DNA from: Taishania sp037189645 | Lineage (GTDB): Bacteria > Bacteroidota > Bacteroidia > Flavobacteriales_D > Crocinitomicaceae | Assembly: GCA_037189645.1 (NCBI GenBank) | Contig: JBBCIY010000005.1 | Coordinates: forward strand, 310,001-374,000 | Reading direction: 5' to 3' | Length of the DNA: 64,000 bases | Shown: positions 8,316 to 17,106 of the stretch, one piece after another | Numbering within the stretch: position 1 is the first letter of the stretch | How the letters are laid out: each line of letters starts with the position of its first letter | Notes under the pieces: generated by a model | What the model was told of the DNA's origin: nothing | Seen by the model: only the letters and a program-made list of their open reading frames with translations | The model's database searches: none | Made by a program: the position numbers and the translations under genes

Positions 8316-10601
8316 TCAGTCTCTGAGCAAGACAATTCTGCTTTGAGAACGGCTGCCATTCCTGAGCTCGAATCCGACCAGGTAAACGCCATCCGACAAC
8401 CCATTCAGGCTCATCTTTTTCGTTTGCAAGTCAATCGGTTTCCTCAGCAGTTCCTTTCCGTTAACATCATACACAAACACGGATTCCACGTCATCAGAGT
8501 CCCAATGAACCATTCCTGAAGTCGGGTTCGGATAAACAAGCAACTGATTCGATAATTTTTCCAATGATGCTTCTCCCAGGCAGAATTCCCGTTCAAAGGA
8601 GTATGTAAATACCGACTGGGCTGTTGTCATTTCCGCCAGCACGACATTTCCGGTGTTTGTGATCTGGTATTTCCCGGAATCACAGTACCTCATTCCGTCT
8701 CCGTAGGAATCATAAATGATGAAGGTATAACAATCTTCGGACAGACAGAAAGAGTAGTTGTGTGTCCCTTCATCTGAATTCATATAAACGGGACTTTTAT
8801 AAATCACTACATCTTCCGAATTGATCAGCTCCCAGCTTGTTTCGCTTGCATAACATTCCAACGTGAGGGTCAGATCAATTGCTTCCGGGTCTTCCATTAT
8901 GTAAAATGAAGAAGATGCCGTATTATTATCCCCTATCTCGTCCGTTCCGCCATTGACAGCAGTGATCGTTGCCGAAAAAGTGTGACTGCCGCCCGAAAGC
9001 GTAGCAACAGGCAACGTGATCTCTTCCGCTCCCAGAAAAGGCAGGCTCCCTGTCCAGTTATAGGTAAAGCTCTCTGTACCGTCAAATCCGTAGGATATGG
9101 TTGCAGACAGCATAGCTGTCACTCCCATGTTTACCAATGTGAACTTAGGGGCAATAGCATTGCTGCAAAACGTCCCTTTTGCATCTTTCACCAACATCAG
9201 TGCGCCATCATTTACAACAATTGTCCCGGGCTCGTGCCCATCCACTACGAACGCGCCTGTCCCGGAAGGATCCAGCCAGTATTCCAGCTGGTTGGTCGAA
9301 TCACTTCCCGATGGATTCCAGGAAGTAAAAACACGTCCGTAAAAATCCGGCCCTGTAAGGTTCGTGCAAGACGCCTGTCCTCCCCACAGCTGTCCGATGA
9401 TCCGCTTGTTTTGGTCAAATAACGGAGATCCCGAAGAAACCTGCTCGGTGGTTGTGCTCCTGTCCCAAACTACCTTCCATACACCATACGGATCGCTGGT
9501 GGCTGTGATCGTTGCTTGCGTTGCGGGTGAAGCATCGTCATCGAAAGAAATCTTTTTGATATCTCCTCTCGGGTGATGAATTCCAAATGTCCGGTCAGGT
9601 TCTTCTCCCGTTCTGTCCCACCCGGAAAAATAAGCATTGTAAGACGCAGGAATTGTTCCCGATTCCAATCCGCCCGTGATCTCAACCAGTAAAAAATCCG
9701 AACCGATCCTGCGGGCTTTCAGCTCAGCACCTGATAAAGAAGAATAAGACGGAGATGTTGAAGGATTATTGCAATCCGGGGATTCCCAGTTGAACCGGAA
9801 TACCCATGAAGGAAGATTTGAGTTGTAACAATGGTTGGCCGTCAGCACGTAAGGTTTTCCATCATACTGTGTATTGTTGATCAAAGCACCTGAGCACAGG
9901 CCGTTAGACCCCGAAACCAACAACACAACACTTCTTTTCTGATTGGCGAAAGGCGCTCCGTCAGGGCAGTTTACATTCATGTTACAAGCTCCCGCCTGTC
10001 CGAATGACTTCGCGTAGAATTCATCAAAGAAACGGTACCCGTGTGTAACAGTCGAGATCGTCAGCTCTCCGGGGTTATTCAGGTTTTCAGGAGCAACATA
10101 GTATTCCACGATCACGGATTCCCCTGTCAGCAGTTCAGTTCCCAGCTGGCCCTTGTAAAGATGTTTCTGCGTAAATTTTCCCAGTACGGATGATTGATCC
10201 GTATTGTAAACGTATAACCTGTTCCCTTCGGGAATGTATGTATTTTCAAACGTAAGATTAACGGTCTGCGCGTCCTGGCATCTGATCTTTAACAACCACA
10301 CTTTTCCTCCATCAGAAGGGAACCATGTTCCGGAATTTTCCAGTGTGAGGTTTGTTTCGTGATTGAATCCGAATCGCCAGGGACCGGTTCCTTTTTCATC
10401 ATTTACCGCATCTTCTGCACGCAGCTTTTTAATGTCCGGTTTCGGAAAAACAACCTGCTGAAGGCCCGTATTCAACAGGTCTGCTTCAGCTTGGATTTCC
10501 TGTAAAGCAAGAAATGAAGGCGCTCCCCCATCTCCCTGAACCTGGGAATTACTCCAGAAAGAAAGCAGTAAAATCGCAAAAGAAACGGCTGTTTTTTTCA
10601 T
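8316..10601 (-). CDS. Secreted lysyl-endopeptidase-like S1 protease with T9SS sorting domain
   Basis: A 761-residue secreted serine protease. A signal peptide (1-19) and propeptide precede a trypsin-like domain at about 205-440. The catalytic triad is readable: H257 in LTANHCY, D302 in GSDFLLVEI, and S390 in VSSGSPLF. The surroundings (NMNVNCPDG start of the mature enzyme, paired Cys, SGALINN) resemble Achromobacter/Lysobacter lysyl endopeptidase. A CARDB/Ig-like domain follows (about 465-565), then a module with FIIYDSYGDGM, and a type A T9SS domain beginning LLVYPNPTSG near 685 and ending in RIVLLRD. It is expected to be exported across the outer membrane and anchored or released. It starts 7 bp after the redoxin gene, so the two are probably one transcript. 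Confidence 0.88.
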   Translation of the reverse strand: MKKTAVSFAILLLSFWSNSQVQGDGGAPSFLALQEIQAEADLLNTGLQQVVFPKPDIKKLRAEDAVNDEKGTGPWRFGFNHETNLTLENSGTWFPSDGGKVWLLKIRCQDAQTVNLTFENTYIPEGNRLYVYNTDQSSVLGKFTQKHLYKGQLGTELLTGESVIVEYYVAPENLNNPGELTISTVTHGYRFFDEFYAKSFGQAGACNMNVNCPDGAPFANQKRSVVLLVSGSNGLCSGALINNTQYDGKPYVLTANHCYNSNLPSWVFRFNWESPDCNNPSTSPSYSSLSGAELKARRIGSDFLLVEITGGLESGTIPASYNAYFSGWDRTGEEPDRTFGIHHPRGDIKKISFDDDASPATQATITATSDPYGVWKVVWDRSTTTEQVSSGSPLFDQNKRIIGQLWGGQASCTNLTGPDFYGRVFTSWNPSGSDSTNQLEYWLDPSGTGAFVVDGHEPGTIVVNDGALMLVKDAKGTFCSNAIAPKFTLVNMGVTAMLSATISYGFDGTESFTYNWTGSLPFLGAEEITLPVATLSGGSHTFSATITAVNGGTDEIGDNNTASSSFYIMEDPEAIDLTLTLECYASETSWELINSEDVVIYKSPVYMNSDEGTHNYSFCLSEDCYTFIIYDSYGDGMRYCDSGKYQITNTGNVVLAEMTTAQSVFTYSFEREFCLGEASLEKLSNQLLVYPNPTSGMVHWDSDDVESVFVYDVNGKELLRKPIDLQTKKMSLNGLSDGVYLVGFELRNGSRSQSRIVLLRD

Positions 10602-10608
10602 TGATCTG

Positions 10609-11235
10609 TTATTTTGCTACGCGTTTAATGCTGCATCCGCGCGGTTCTGATTCTTTCACTGTGATCTTCCCGTCGAACTGGTTCAACGCATTGGTCAGGT
10701 AAGGAATGTCCTCTTTTCTTTTCGGATCCCATGTGTTGTCAATCGATCCTGTGTAAATCAGCTTATTTTCCTTGTCAAAAAGGTAAATGTGCGGAGTTGT
10801 TTTCGCGCCAAAAGCGTCTGCCAGCTTAGAATCTTTGTCCAGCACATAAGGGATCGTATATGATTTTTTCTGGGCACGCTTTCTCATTTCATCCATCGTA
10901 TCTTCCGAATCATCCTGTTTGCGCTTCGCTTCGTTGGAATTCACCAGGATCACTCCGAATCCCTTTTCATCAGCCAGCTTATGGATGTCGTCGTAATCCT
11001 TTTCCCATCCCGGAAAGCCCCCGTCTTTCATCCCTACGACAAACGGGCATGTATTGCAGGAAAAAATAACCAGTGTTCCATTCTTACCTTTCACATCATT
11101 CAGTGAAAGCTTTTTTCCGTCAGTGGATTCCATCTGGTAATCGGTCAACGGCGCGGAGTCAGAGATCTTCAACTGTCCAAAAGAGAAAAATGCAGCGGAT
11201 ACAGCTGACAATAGTGTAAAAAATATAGATTTCAT
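10609..11235 (-). CDS. Thioredoxin-like redoxin, exported
   Basis: A thioredoxin-fold protein of the AhpC-TSA/TlpA-like group, about 208 residues. An N-terminal hydrophobic signal (MKSIFFTLLSAVSAAFFSFG) suggests a periplasmic location. The strand-loop FSCNTCPF carries a C-x-x-C in the active-site position, and the cis-Pro loop is TTPHIYLF. The family reduces disulfides or peroxides; the nearest annotated relatives are usually called only thioredoxin family protein. I prefer the start at 11235 to the ATG at 11277 because it places the signal peptide at the N-terminus and lies below a good promoter box. It is the first gene of a pair with the secreted, Cys-containing protease. Confidence 0.85.
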   Translation of the reverse strand: MKSIFFTLLSAVSAAFFSFGQLKISDSAPLTDYQMESTDGKKLSLNDVKGKNGTLVIFSCNTCPFVVGMKDGGFPGWEKDYDDIHKLADEKGFGVILVNSNEAKRKQDDSEDTMDEMRKRAQKKSYTIPYVLDKDSKLADAFGAKTTPHIYLFDKENKLIYTGSIDNTWDPKRKEDIPYLTNALNQFDGKITVKESEPRGCSIKRVAK

Positions 11236-11298
11236 CCTTGTTTTATTTTTATAAATGTTACTAAAAATTACTGTCAATTATTGTCTTCAATAATACAT

Positions 11299-11306
11299 CA
11301 AATTTA
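11299..11306 (-). promoter_or_regulatory. Bacteroidota -7 box for redoxin-protease operon
   Basis: TAAATTTG on the minus strand matches the Bacteroidota TAnnTTTG -7 box, about 64 bp upstream of the redoxin start. The -33 element is not clear; the upstream sequence is AT-rich. A second box on the plus strand lies 54 bp away, making this a divergent promoter region. Confidence 0.5.
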
Positions 11307-11359
11307 CTGATTTTTTATAAAAATCACCAGTAATTTATTCTGCGGGGGCATTTATTGAG

Positions 11360-11367
11360 TAAATTTG
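11360..11367 (+). promoter_or_regulatory. Bacteroidota -7 box for the lipoprotein-udk operon
   Basis: TAAATTTG on the plus strand matches TAnnTTTG and lies 57 bp upstream of the lipoprotein start at 11424. It is the only such box in the divergent gap for the plus-strand operon. Confidence 0.5.
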
Positions 11368-11423
11368 TGAAAAGACCATTTTCTACATTGATGGAATTAT
11401 AAACCGAAGAGAAAAGAAGTTGA

Positions 11424-12404
11424 ATGCAGTTATTTTTGAACCCGGGATTAAAAATGCTTCTATCAGTTGTCTCAGCGCTGCTGCTTTTTTCGTGTGGAAA
11501 TATGAAAAGCATCCCGGTACAGCAGCTCAGGCAGGGCTCCTGTTACCTGGAGAATAAGCTTCCTCATACTTCTTCTGTGATCCCGTCTCCCTTACACGAG
11601 ATCGAGATCGACTCTATTCTTACCTCCATCTTTTCTTACACCAGCCTGAATATAGCCAATGGAATCGGAATCCTTGACCTGCTGACGGAGTATGTTTCCC
11701 ACGAGGAAAATCACAGGGACCGTCCGACCACTGAATCCCGGCTAAAGTCACTGGAATTGTTCCAGAAAATAGATTACCAGATCAACTTGGCTTCTTTAGA
11801 GATTTCCGCCGTTGCCTCTGAGCTGGATTGTGAAGAGGAGCGCATTTCCCAGCTGGCAGACTTTATGAAAGAAAAGGAAGGTGAGGTAGAAAAGAGACTG
11901 ACCGTTGCCGCGATCGTTGTAGGTGCATCGGGGGCTATCCTGGCAGGGGTCCAGACAAGTGACAGAGGAGATAAAGTCGTTGGTATTACAGCCGGTATAG
12001 CCGAAGCAACACTGGGAACCCTGATCCTGCTCAACAAGAAAAAAGTGGATTTCTACCACCAGCGCAATGCCCTGGGAGAGATCTGGAAGGGGTTGGAAAC
12101 CTCTGAAATTTTCCCGCCGGCAGTCTGGTATTATCTTTGTTACTTCAATCCTGATTCATCGGAAAACAAATCGATCCGTTACCAGATGATACAACGCTGG
12201 CTGGGATTCGAGCAGATTGAGAACGCAAAGAAAAAGAAACGCCGGGCATTGTTCAATCTGTATTTCGGTGAAGGAGGCCGTTATACAACAGAGCAATTGT
12301 ACAACAGGGCCAATATGTATGACCAGCTGGAATCTTATATTAAATTAATGAAGCAGGAGCTGACGATCCTGTCGATGGAATTAAATAATTACAGGTTGAG
12401 ATGA
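11424..12404 (+). CDS. Unknown lipoprotein with glycine-rich hydrophobic hairpin
   Basis: A 326-residue protein that I do not recognise. It begins with a lipoprotein signal: a basic/hydrophobic N-terminus and lipobox LLLFSC with the Cys at 24. Residues about 115-155 form a charged, probably helical/coiled-coil region (SELDCEEERISQLADFMKEKEGEVEKR), followed by two glycine-rich hydrophobic segments (AAIVVGASGAILAGV, GITAGIAEATLGTLILL) separated by a short polar turn, like a membrane-inserted hairpin. The C-terminal half is amphipathic and charged. It leads a four-gene operon: the next gene starts inside its stop codon. An envelope-associated role is inferred from the lipobox only. Confidence 0.7.
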   Translation: MQLFLNPGLKMLLSVVSALLLFSCGNMKSIPVQQLRQGSCYLENKLPHTSSVIPSPLHEIEIDSILTSIFSYTSLNIANGIGILDLLTEYVSHEENHRDRPTTESRLKSLELFQKIDYQINLASLEISAVASELDCEEERISQLADFMKEKEGEVEKRLTVAAIVVGASGAILAGVQTSDRGDKVVGITAGIAEATLGTLILLNKKKVDFYHQRNALGEIWKGLETSEIFPPAVWYYLCYFNPDSSENKSIRYQMIQRWLGFEQIENAKKKKRRALFNLYFGEGGRYTTEQLYNRANMYDQLESYIKLMKQELTILSMELNNYRLR

Positions 12405-12853
12405 AACGATATTTCACATTATTGACTGCATTAGTTGCAGCTTGTTTTTCCACCTATGCGCAGGAACTGAAACCGGAAAAGGTGCCGGAAGCAGTTCGCG
12501 CGGAGTTTGCCAGAAAACATCCCGGAATGTATGTCTACGAGTGGGAATGGAAACGGAAAAAGGAGTTGTACAAGGCCGAGTTTGCTGTAAACGGCTCAGA
12601 GCATGAAGCATATTTCAAATCCAGCGGAGAATGGGTATATACCGAGAAAGAAATCCCTTACACACAAGTGCCTGATAACGTCATCCGTGCACTCAGGAAC
12701 AGTGAATATTCGGAATGGAAAATCGATGACACAGAAGAATTGAGCACCCCCGAATATCCTTTACTGTATAAAATCGAGGTGGAAAAGGGCAAATCAGAAG
12801 CTGACCTGTACTTTCTTCCTGACGGAACACGCATAACAATCACTAACTTTTAA
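12401..12853 (+). CDS. PepSY-like (DUF2874) exported protein
   Basis: A 150-residue periplasmic protein with a signal peptide (MKRYFTLLTALVAACFSTYAQ) and two PepSY-like/DUF2874 repeats. Each repeat begins with a helix containing VP-x-x-V (KVPEAVRAEFARKHPG and QVPDNVIRALRNSEYS) followed by a W-x-W or W-x-I strand and a Y-K-A/I-E strand (LYKAEF, LLYKIEV), which is the typical layout. Family members resemble beta-lactamase-inhibitor-like folds, and their function is mostly unknown. The gene starts by a 4-bp ATGA overlap with the lipoprotein gene and is followed after 2 bp by the next gene, so it belongs to the same translation unit. Confidence 0.8.
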   Translation: MKRYFTLLTALVAACFSTYAQELKPEKVPEAVRAEFARKHPGMYVYEWEWKRKKELYKAEFAVNGSEHEAYFKSSGEWVYTEKEIPYTQVPDNVIRALRNSEYSEWKIDDTEELSTPEYPLLYKIEVEKGKSEADLYFLPDGTRITITNF

Positions 12854-12855
12854 TA

Positions 12856-14079
12856 ATGTATATGAGAATCGTTCTATTTTCCTTCTTTATGAGCGTATTT
12901 ACGGTATCTGCTCAAAAATTCACGATCGTAAAAACGAAACAGCCTTTCTATGACATCATCGAATGGAAAGGAATGGGAGCCCTGCTTTTAAGCAAAGATC
13001 CCAGTGGCAACAGCAATCAGATCTACCTGACACTGGTCGGTGAAAAGGATAAAAGCATCTGGGAACAGCAAATTGCTCCGCCCAAAGAGCAATATCACTA
13101 CATTGCCAGTGAAAATGCGCGTTACGTTTACTTCCTGAGGAACCTGAACCCTGATAACGGCAAGGTCTACTTCGAGCAGCTGAATTCAGCCGGAAATGTG
13201 AAGAACACGAATGTTTCCCTTGTAAGTGTGATAAAAAACCTGGGTTATGATGTCAACCTGCTGGAACTGAAAAACGTGGTAGTGACCGATAAGGCGCTGG
13301 TGCACCATTTTCGGTTCCTGGACAAGAAAGAAAAAGTATATACCGAAATCGCAACGTTCATTACCCATCACAACATGCTGGTCTATGCCGCAGAGCTGGG
13401 AAAAGTAAAAGAAGATGACATAAAGGCGGGCAGGAACAATCACTTTCAGTACATCGGCTTTACGGGTGATGAAATCTGCTTTGCGGATTATGCCACGTCC
13501 AAAGACGGAAAAGGATGGAACATCATCAAATTCAATTCAAAAGGACAAGAACAGAGCCGTGTATTCCTGAAAAACAAAGCTGCGAACCACAGTGTTTTCA
13601 ATACTTCCGGCTATGGAACCAACGGCGCTTATTACCTGGGAACAGAAAAAGACCAGCAGAACGGATTAGTAACCTTTCACAATGGTCATTTTTATTTCAC
13701 AACGCTGAATACTTCAGAGGGAAAGCAGATATTGGAGCTTTACGGATTGAATGAAAATGAGTGGAAAAAAATAAACAGCCACACGATCAGCAACTCTGTT
13801 TCCAAAAAAGGGGTTTCAATCGGGGTTTACCCGTTGAATGAAGCTGTTACATACCGCATTTCCGATGAATCGGGCAGTAAAACCCTTGCCTTATTCCTGG
13901 ATGGAAGCACACCTATTGTCAATAATTTTACAGAATCTGTCATTTTTAACCCAAGTCGTATGATAATTTCCGATAAAAAAGAATTGTTTGCAGTAACTTT
14001 GCCATCGGGAAACTTGTTTTTTGACCGTGGTCAATTAAAAACAGCGACTGATATGGAATTTGAAATGATTAAAAAATGA
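12856..14079 (+). CDS. Unknown exported protein, probably beta-propeller-like
   Basis: A 407-residue protein with a signal peptide (MRIVLFSFFMSVFTVSAQ) and no lipobox. The body is a run of alternating strands with repeated aromatic and glycine/asparagine turns (for example YHYIASENARYVYFLRNLNPDNGKV-type blocks) that would suit a beta-propeller or other beta-rich fold. I find no catalytic motif and no T9SS sorting domain, so it is probably periplasmic. An ATG at 12862 would also keep the signal peptide. It overlaps the uridine kinase start by 4 bp. I do not recognise the family. Confidence 0.65.
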   Translation: MYMRIVLFSFFMSVFTVSAQKFTIVKTKQPFYDIIEWKGMGALLLSKDPSGNSNQIYLTLVGEKDKSIWEQQIAPPKEQYHYIASENARYVYFLRNLNPDNGKVYFEQLNSAGNVKNTNVSLVSVIKNLGYDVNLLELKNVVVTDKALVHHFRFLDKKEKVYTEIATFITHHNMLVYAAELGKVKEDDIKAGRNNHFQYIGFTGDEICFADYATSKDGKGWNIIKFNSKGQEQSRVFLKNKAANHSVFNTSGYGTNGAYYLGTEKDQQNGLVTFHNGHFYFTTLNTSEGKQILELYGLNENEWKKINSHTISNSVSKKGVSIGVYPLNEAVTYRISDESGSKTLALFLDGSTPIVNNFTESVIFNPSRMIISDKKELFAVTLPSGNLFFDRGQLKTATDMEFEMIKK

Positions 14080-14714
14080 TTATAGGTATTTGCGGAGGCA
14101 GTGGTTCCGGGAAAACAACGTTGCTGAAACGCTTGGCAGGAGCATTTTCAGACAAAAACCCAAGTGTTTTCTCAATGGACAATTATTACTTTCCCATTGA
14201 AAAACAACTCAACGATCACAATGGGGTTGTCAATTTCGATCTTCCTACTGCGTTGGATGAAAAACGTCTGACAGAAGACCTGCATACGCTGGCAAACGGG
14301 CAGCCGATCGAAGTAAAAGAATATCATTTTAACGCTCCTCCCGGTAAAAATGTGCTGATTACATTAAACCCATCGGAAATCATCATTGTGGAAGGGCTTT
14401 TTTTATTTCACTACCAGGGAGTGCGCGAATTGCTCGACTACTCTATTTTTGTGGATGTGGATCCTGCCGTCCAGCTGGACAGGCGCCTGTACCGTGACCA
14501 GGAAAGCAGAGGATATTCAAGGGAAGATATCATTTATCAATGGGACAATCATGTATTGCCCTGCTTTGAAAATTACCTGTATCCGTATAAGCATGAGGCC
14601 AGCTTCCTTTTCAGGAATGACCAGAACGCGGACAGTGATTTCCTTTTGCTAAAAGAACAGATCGAACAACACCTGGAAAAAAGAACCGTTGCATTTACCG
14701 GTGAGAACCGTTAA
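14076..14714 (+). CDS. udk: Uridine kinase-like P-loop kinase
   Basis: A 212-residue P-loop kinase of the uridine kinase/phosphoribulokinase group, which phosphorylates uridine or cytidine with ATP or GTP in pyrimidine salvage. It has Walker A GGSGSGKT (7-14), the MDNYYFP segment after strand 2 (Asp for nucleoside/phosphate chemistry), NFDLPTALD (as in NFDHPDAFD of E. coli Udk), the IIVEGLFLF Walker B-like strand, and DRRLYRDQESRGYS (the RRxxRD and RG region) with a DNHVLPCFENYLYP lid segment. These make uridine kinase the best call, but paralogues with other substrates exist. It is the last gene of the operon and is odd company for three exported proteins. A hairpin terminator follows. Confidence 0.8.
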   Translation: MIIGICGGSGSGKTTLLKRLAGAFSDKNPSVFSMDNYYFPIEKQLNDHNGVVNFDLPTALDEKRLTEDLHTLANGQPIEVKEYHFNAPPGKNVLITLNPSEIIIVEGLFLFHYQGVRELLDYSIFVDVDPAVQLDRRLYRDQESRGYSREDIIYQWDNHVLPCFENYLYPYKHEASFLFRNDQNADSDFLLLKEQIEQHLEKRTVAFTGENR

Positions 14715-14744
14715 AAGGCAAGAGAAATAATTTCATTAAACACC

Positions 14745-14780
14745 ACAGCCCGGAATTGAAACTACGGGCTGTTCTTTTTT
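14745..14780 (+). terminator. Terminator after udk
   Basis: An 8-bp stem, ACAGCCCG (14745-14752) with CGGGCTGT (14765-14772), is followed by C and a run of six T. It ends the plus-strand udk operon just before the convergent VF530-like gene. Confidence 0.75.
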
Positions 14781-15013
14781 CATTCCTCCTGGTTATTTTT
14801 CTTTGCATTGACAATCCGTTCGATGTACAGGTCTTCCACCTTTTTTCTCGCCCAGGGTGTTTTCCGAAGGAATTTCAGGCTGCTGTTCAGACTCGGATTC
14901 TTGTTGAAGCAATTGATCGGGATCAGGTATCCCAGGTGCTCCCAGCCAAATTTATCTTCCAGCTCTTTTACGATTCTCTGAAGCGGAATACCGTGCAGCG
15001 GGTCGTTACTCAT
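14780..15013 (-). CDS. VF530 family (DUF2132) DNA-binding-like protein
   Basis: A 77-residue protein of the VF530/DUF2132 family. The whole family signature is present: NDPLHGIPLQRIV near the N-terminus, then GWEHLGYLIPINCF, NPSLNSSLKFLRKTPWAR and a final VEDLYI helix. The family has a small helical fold and was annotated as DNA-binding on the basis of a structure from Vibrio fischeri; the biological role is not known. The start at 15013 (MSNDPLHG) fits the family length; an ATG at 15040 would add nine residues. The start overlaps the last bases of dsbD, which suggests coupled translation. Confidence 0.85.
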   Translation of the reverse strand: MSNDPLHGIPLQRIVKELEDKFGWEHLGYLIPINCFNKNPSLNSSLKFLRKTPWARKKVEDLYIERIVNAKKNNQEE

Positions 15014-17102
15014 TGTTTTTTTGTTTTTTGGATGCTTCAAACAGTTTTATTCCGTCTTCCAACCATTTTTTGAATTTTTTCGGGTCTCTATGCGTTTCAA
15101 AACTAGCTGAGCCAATATTCAGATGTGTTCCATCAATATGCTTCATCCGGTAATAGGGCTGAGATGTCACTCCATACTCAATCACCTGTTTAGCTGTCCA
15201 TTTATCACCTACTGTTTTTAGCTTCACTTTCTGCCCCGTGCTTGGATACACTACCTCAATCTGCTCCTCTACCGGCAGGTCTGTTCTTTCATCCACATAA
15301 AGGGACACAATCACTACTTTATCTCTCAATATTTCAAGAACACCAGGCTCACCCCATACGGACTGTTCCATTTTACGGCAATTGACACAATTATGTCCTG
15401 TAAAATCAATAAACAACGGTTTTCCTACTTTTTTTGCATACGCCTCAGCTTCGTCCAGGTCATGGAACACGTAAATATTCTGAGGTCCGAGGTGTGTTCC
15501 TTCCGGTCCGTGTTCTACTACTCCGCCACCTGCTCTTCCTACTCCGAGCGGTGATTCACTATAATGCATCGGTGGCGGAAATGCGCTGATCAATTTCAAT
15601 GGCGCTCCCCACATTCCCGGGATCATATAAATTACAAACGTAAAGGTTAACACACCAAGCATTGTCCGGCCAACAGATAAACGCTCTATTTTAGAATCAT
15701 GTGGAAGCATGATTTTTCCAAACAGGTAAAGTGTGAGTGTTCCGAATATTGCGATCCAGATCGCGATGAACACCTCCCTTTCCAGCCAGTGTGTCTGCCA
15801 TGTCAGGTCAGCATTCGATAAGAATTTGAATGCAAAGGCCAGTTCCAGGAAACCAAGCACAACTTTTACCGTATTCAACCATCCTCCCGATTGAGGCATT
15901 GAATTCAGCCAACCAGGAAATGCTGCGAACAGGGTAAACGGCAGGGCCAGTGCAAGACCAAAACCAAGCATTCCAATCATTGGCGCCACTCCTCCTTCTG
16001 AGGCAGCTTCTACCAGCAAAAAACCTACAATTGGTCCTGTGCATGAAAAGGAAACCAATGCAAGCACCAACGCCATAAAGAAAATTCCGATAAAACCGCC
16101 CTTGTCAGCCTTTGCATCAGCTTTGTTAATCCACGAATTAGGCAATCTCAATTCAAATGCTCCCATAAAAGAAACCGCGAATACCACCAATAATGCAAAG
16201 AAAGCGAGGTTGAACCAGGGATTTGTAGACATCTCATTCAACTTGCTGGCTGATTGTGTCAACATTACCACTACTCCTAAAATCACATAAATACCAATGA
16301 TAGATAAACCATACAAAGAAGCATTCCGAATCCCCTGGGCTTTGGTTTTTGAAGTTTTTGTAAAATAGCTCACGGTCATCGGAATCATTGGAAACACGCA
16401 TGGAGTCAGCAACGCCAAGAGTCCACTGATAAATGAAAGCCCGAAAATCATCCAATTGGAATATTTTTCGGTAATACTCGCCTCTTTTGCATTATTTATC
16501 CGGGCAGTGCCATCTGGTGAAGTATCGTTTTTAGTTATGCTACCATTCTCTCCTGTTTGTCCCGATACAATTGCAGTATCTATCAACTCTTCGGTGGCGG
16601 TATCAATTTCACTGGAAGGAACTCCTTTTACTTTTACCTTAAATTCATAAGAGTCGTCTCTAAGGCATTTCACTTCATCACAAGGCTGGAAATAGAAGGT
16701 ACCGTTGATTTCAAAATCTGTTTCAGACAAAACCAGTATTTTCTGCTTCATCTTAAACTTACCTTCATGATAAGCTAAATTCTCTCCCGCAAGCTCATCA
16801 TATTTTTCAATCGGTTTGGGCTCTGTAACTCCTCCTGCAAGCTTAAACTCCTTTTTGGGAGTGAGCTTAAATTCTGTTGCAATTCCAAAAGTGCCTTCCG
16901 GTAGTTTAGTCGCATTGATGTGCCATTTAGGTTCGACTTTCACATTTGCGACAATAAATGCATCCTTTCCTTCCTGTTCTACAGTAAAATCAACCTTAAC
17001 AATATCTTTTGGGAAAACCTGGGCAAAAGAATTTCCAACCGAAAAAATAAAAAATAAACTGACGATCAACGCCTTTATCAAGAGGTGAGCTTTTTTTATC
17101 AT
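15006..17102 (-). CDS. dsbD: Thiol:disulfide interchange protein DsbD
   Basis: A 698-residue, three-domain DsbD that carries reducing power from cytosolic thioredoxin to periplasmic substrates. A signal peptide (1-27) leads into an N-terminal DsbD-alpha domain (about 30-155) with a redox pair C-x4-C (CDEVKC). Eight predicted membrane helices (about 215-500) carry the two CcdA-type redox Cys: one in LLTPCVFPMIP, the other in FSCTGPIVG. A C-terminal thioredoxin domain follows with NCVNC near residue 570. All three cysteine pairs needed for the electron relay are therefore present. It starts 4 bp after a free copy of the N-terminal domain and overlaps the VF530-like gene. Confidence 0.92.
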   Translation of the reverse strand: MIKKAHLLIKALIVSLFFIFSVGNSFAQVFPKDIVKVDFTVEQEGKDAFIVANVKVEPKWHINATKLPEGTFGIATEFKLTPKKEFKLAGGVTEPKPIEKYDELAGENLAYHEGKFKMKQKILVLSETDFEINGTFYFQPCDEVKCLRDDSYEFKVKVKGVPSSEIDTATEELIDTAIVSGQTGENGSITKNDTSPDGTARINNAKEASITEKYSNWMIFGLSFISGLLALLTPCVFPMIPMTVSYFTKTSKTKAQGIRNASLYGLSIIGIYVILGVVVMLTQSASKLNEMSTNPWFNLAFFALLVVFAVSFMGAFELRLPNSWINKADAKADKGGFIGIFFMALVLALVSFSCTGPIVGFLLVEAASEGGVAPMIGMLGFGLALALPFTLFAAFPGWLNSMPQSGGWLNTVKVVLGFLELAFAFKFLSNADLTWQTHWLEREVFIAIWIAIFGTLTLYLFGKIMLPHDSKIERLSVGRTMLGVLTFTFVIYMIPGMWGAPLKLISAFPPPMHYSESPLGVGRAGGGVVEHGPEGTHLGPQNIYVFHDLDEAEAYAKKVGKPLFIDFTGHNCVNCRKMEQSVWGEPGVLEILRDKVVIVSLYVDERTDLPVEEQIEVVYPSTGQKVKLKTVGDKWTAKQVIEYGVTSQPYYRMKHIDGTHLNIGSASFETHRDPKKFKKWLEDGIKLFEASKKQKNNE

Positions 17103-17106
17103 ATCT

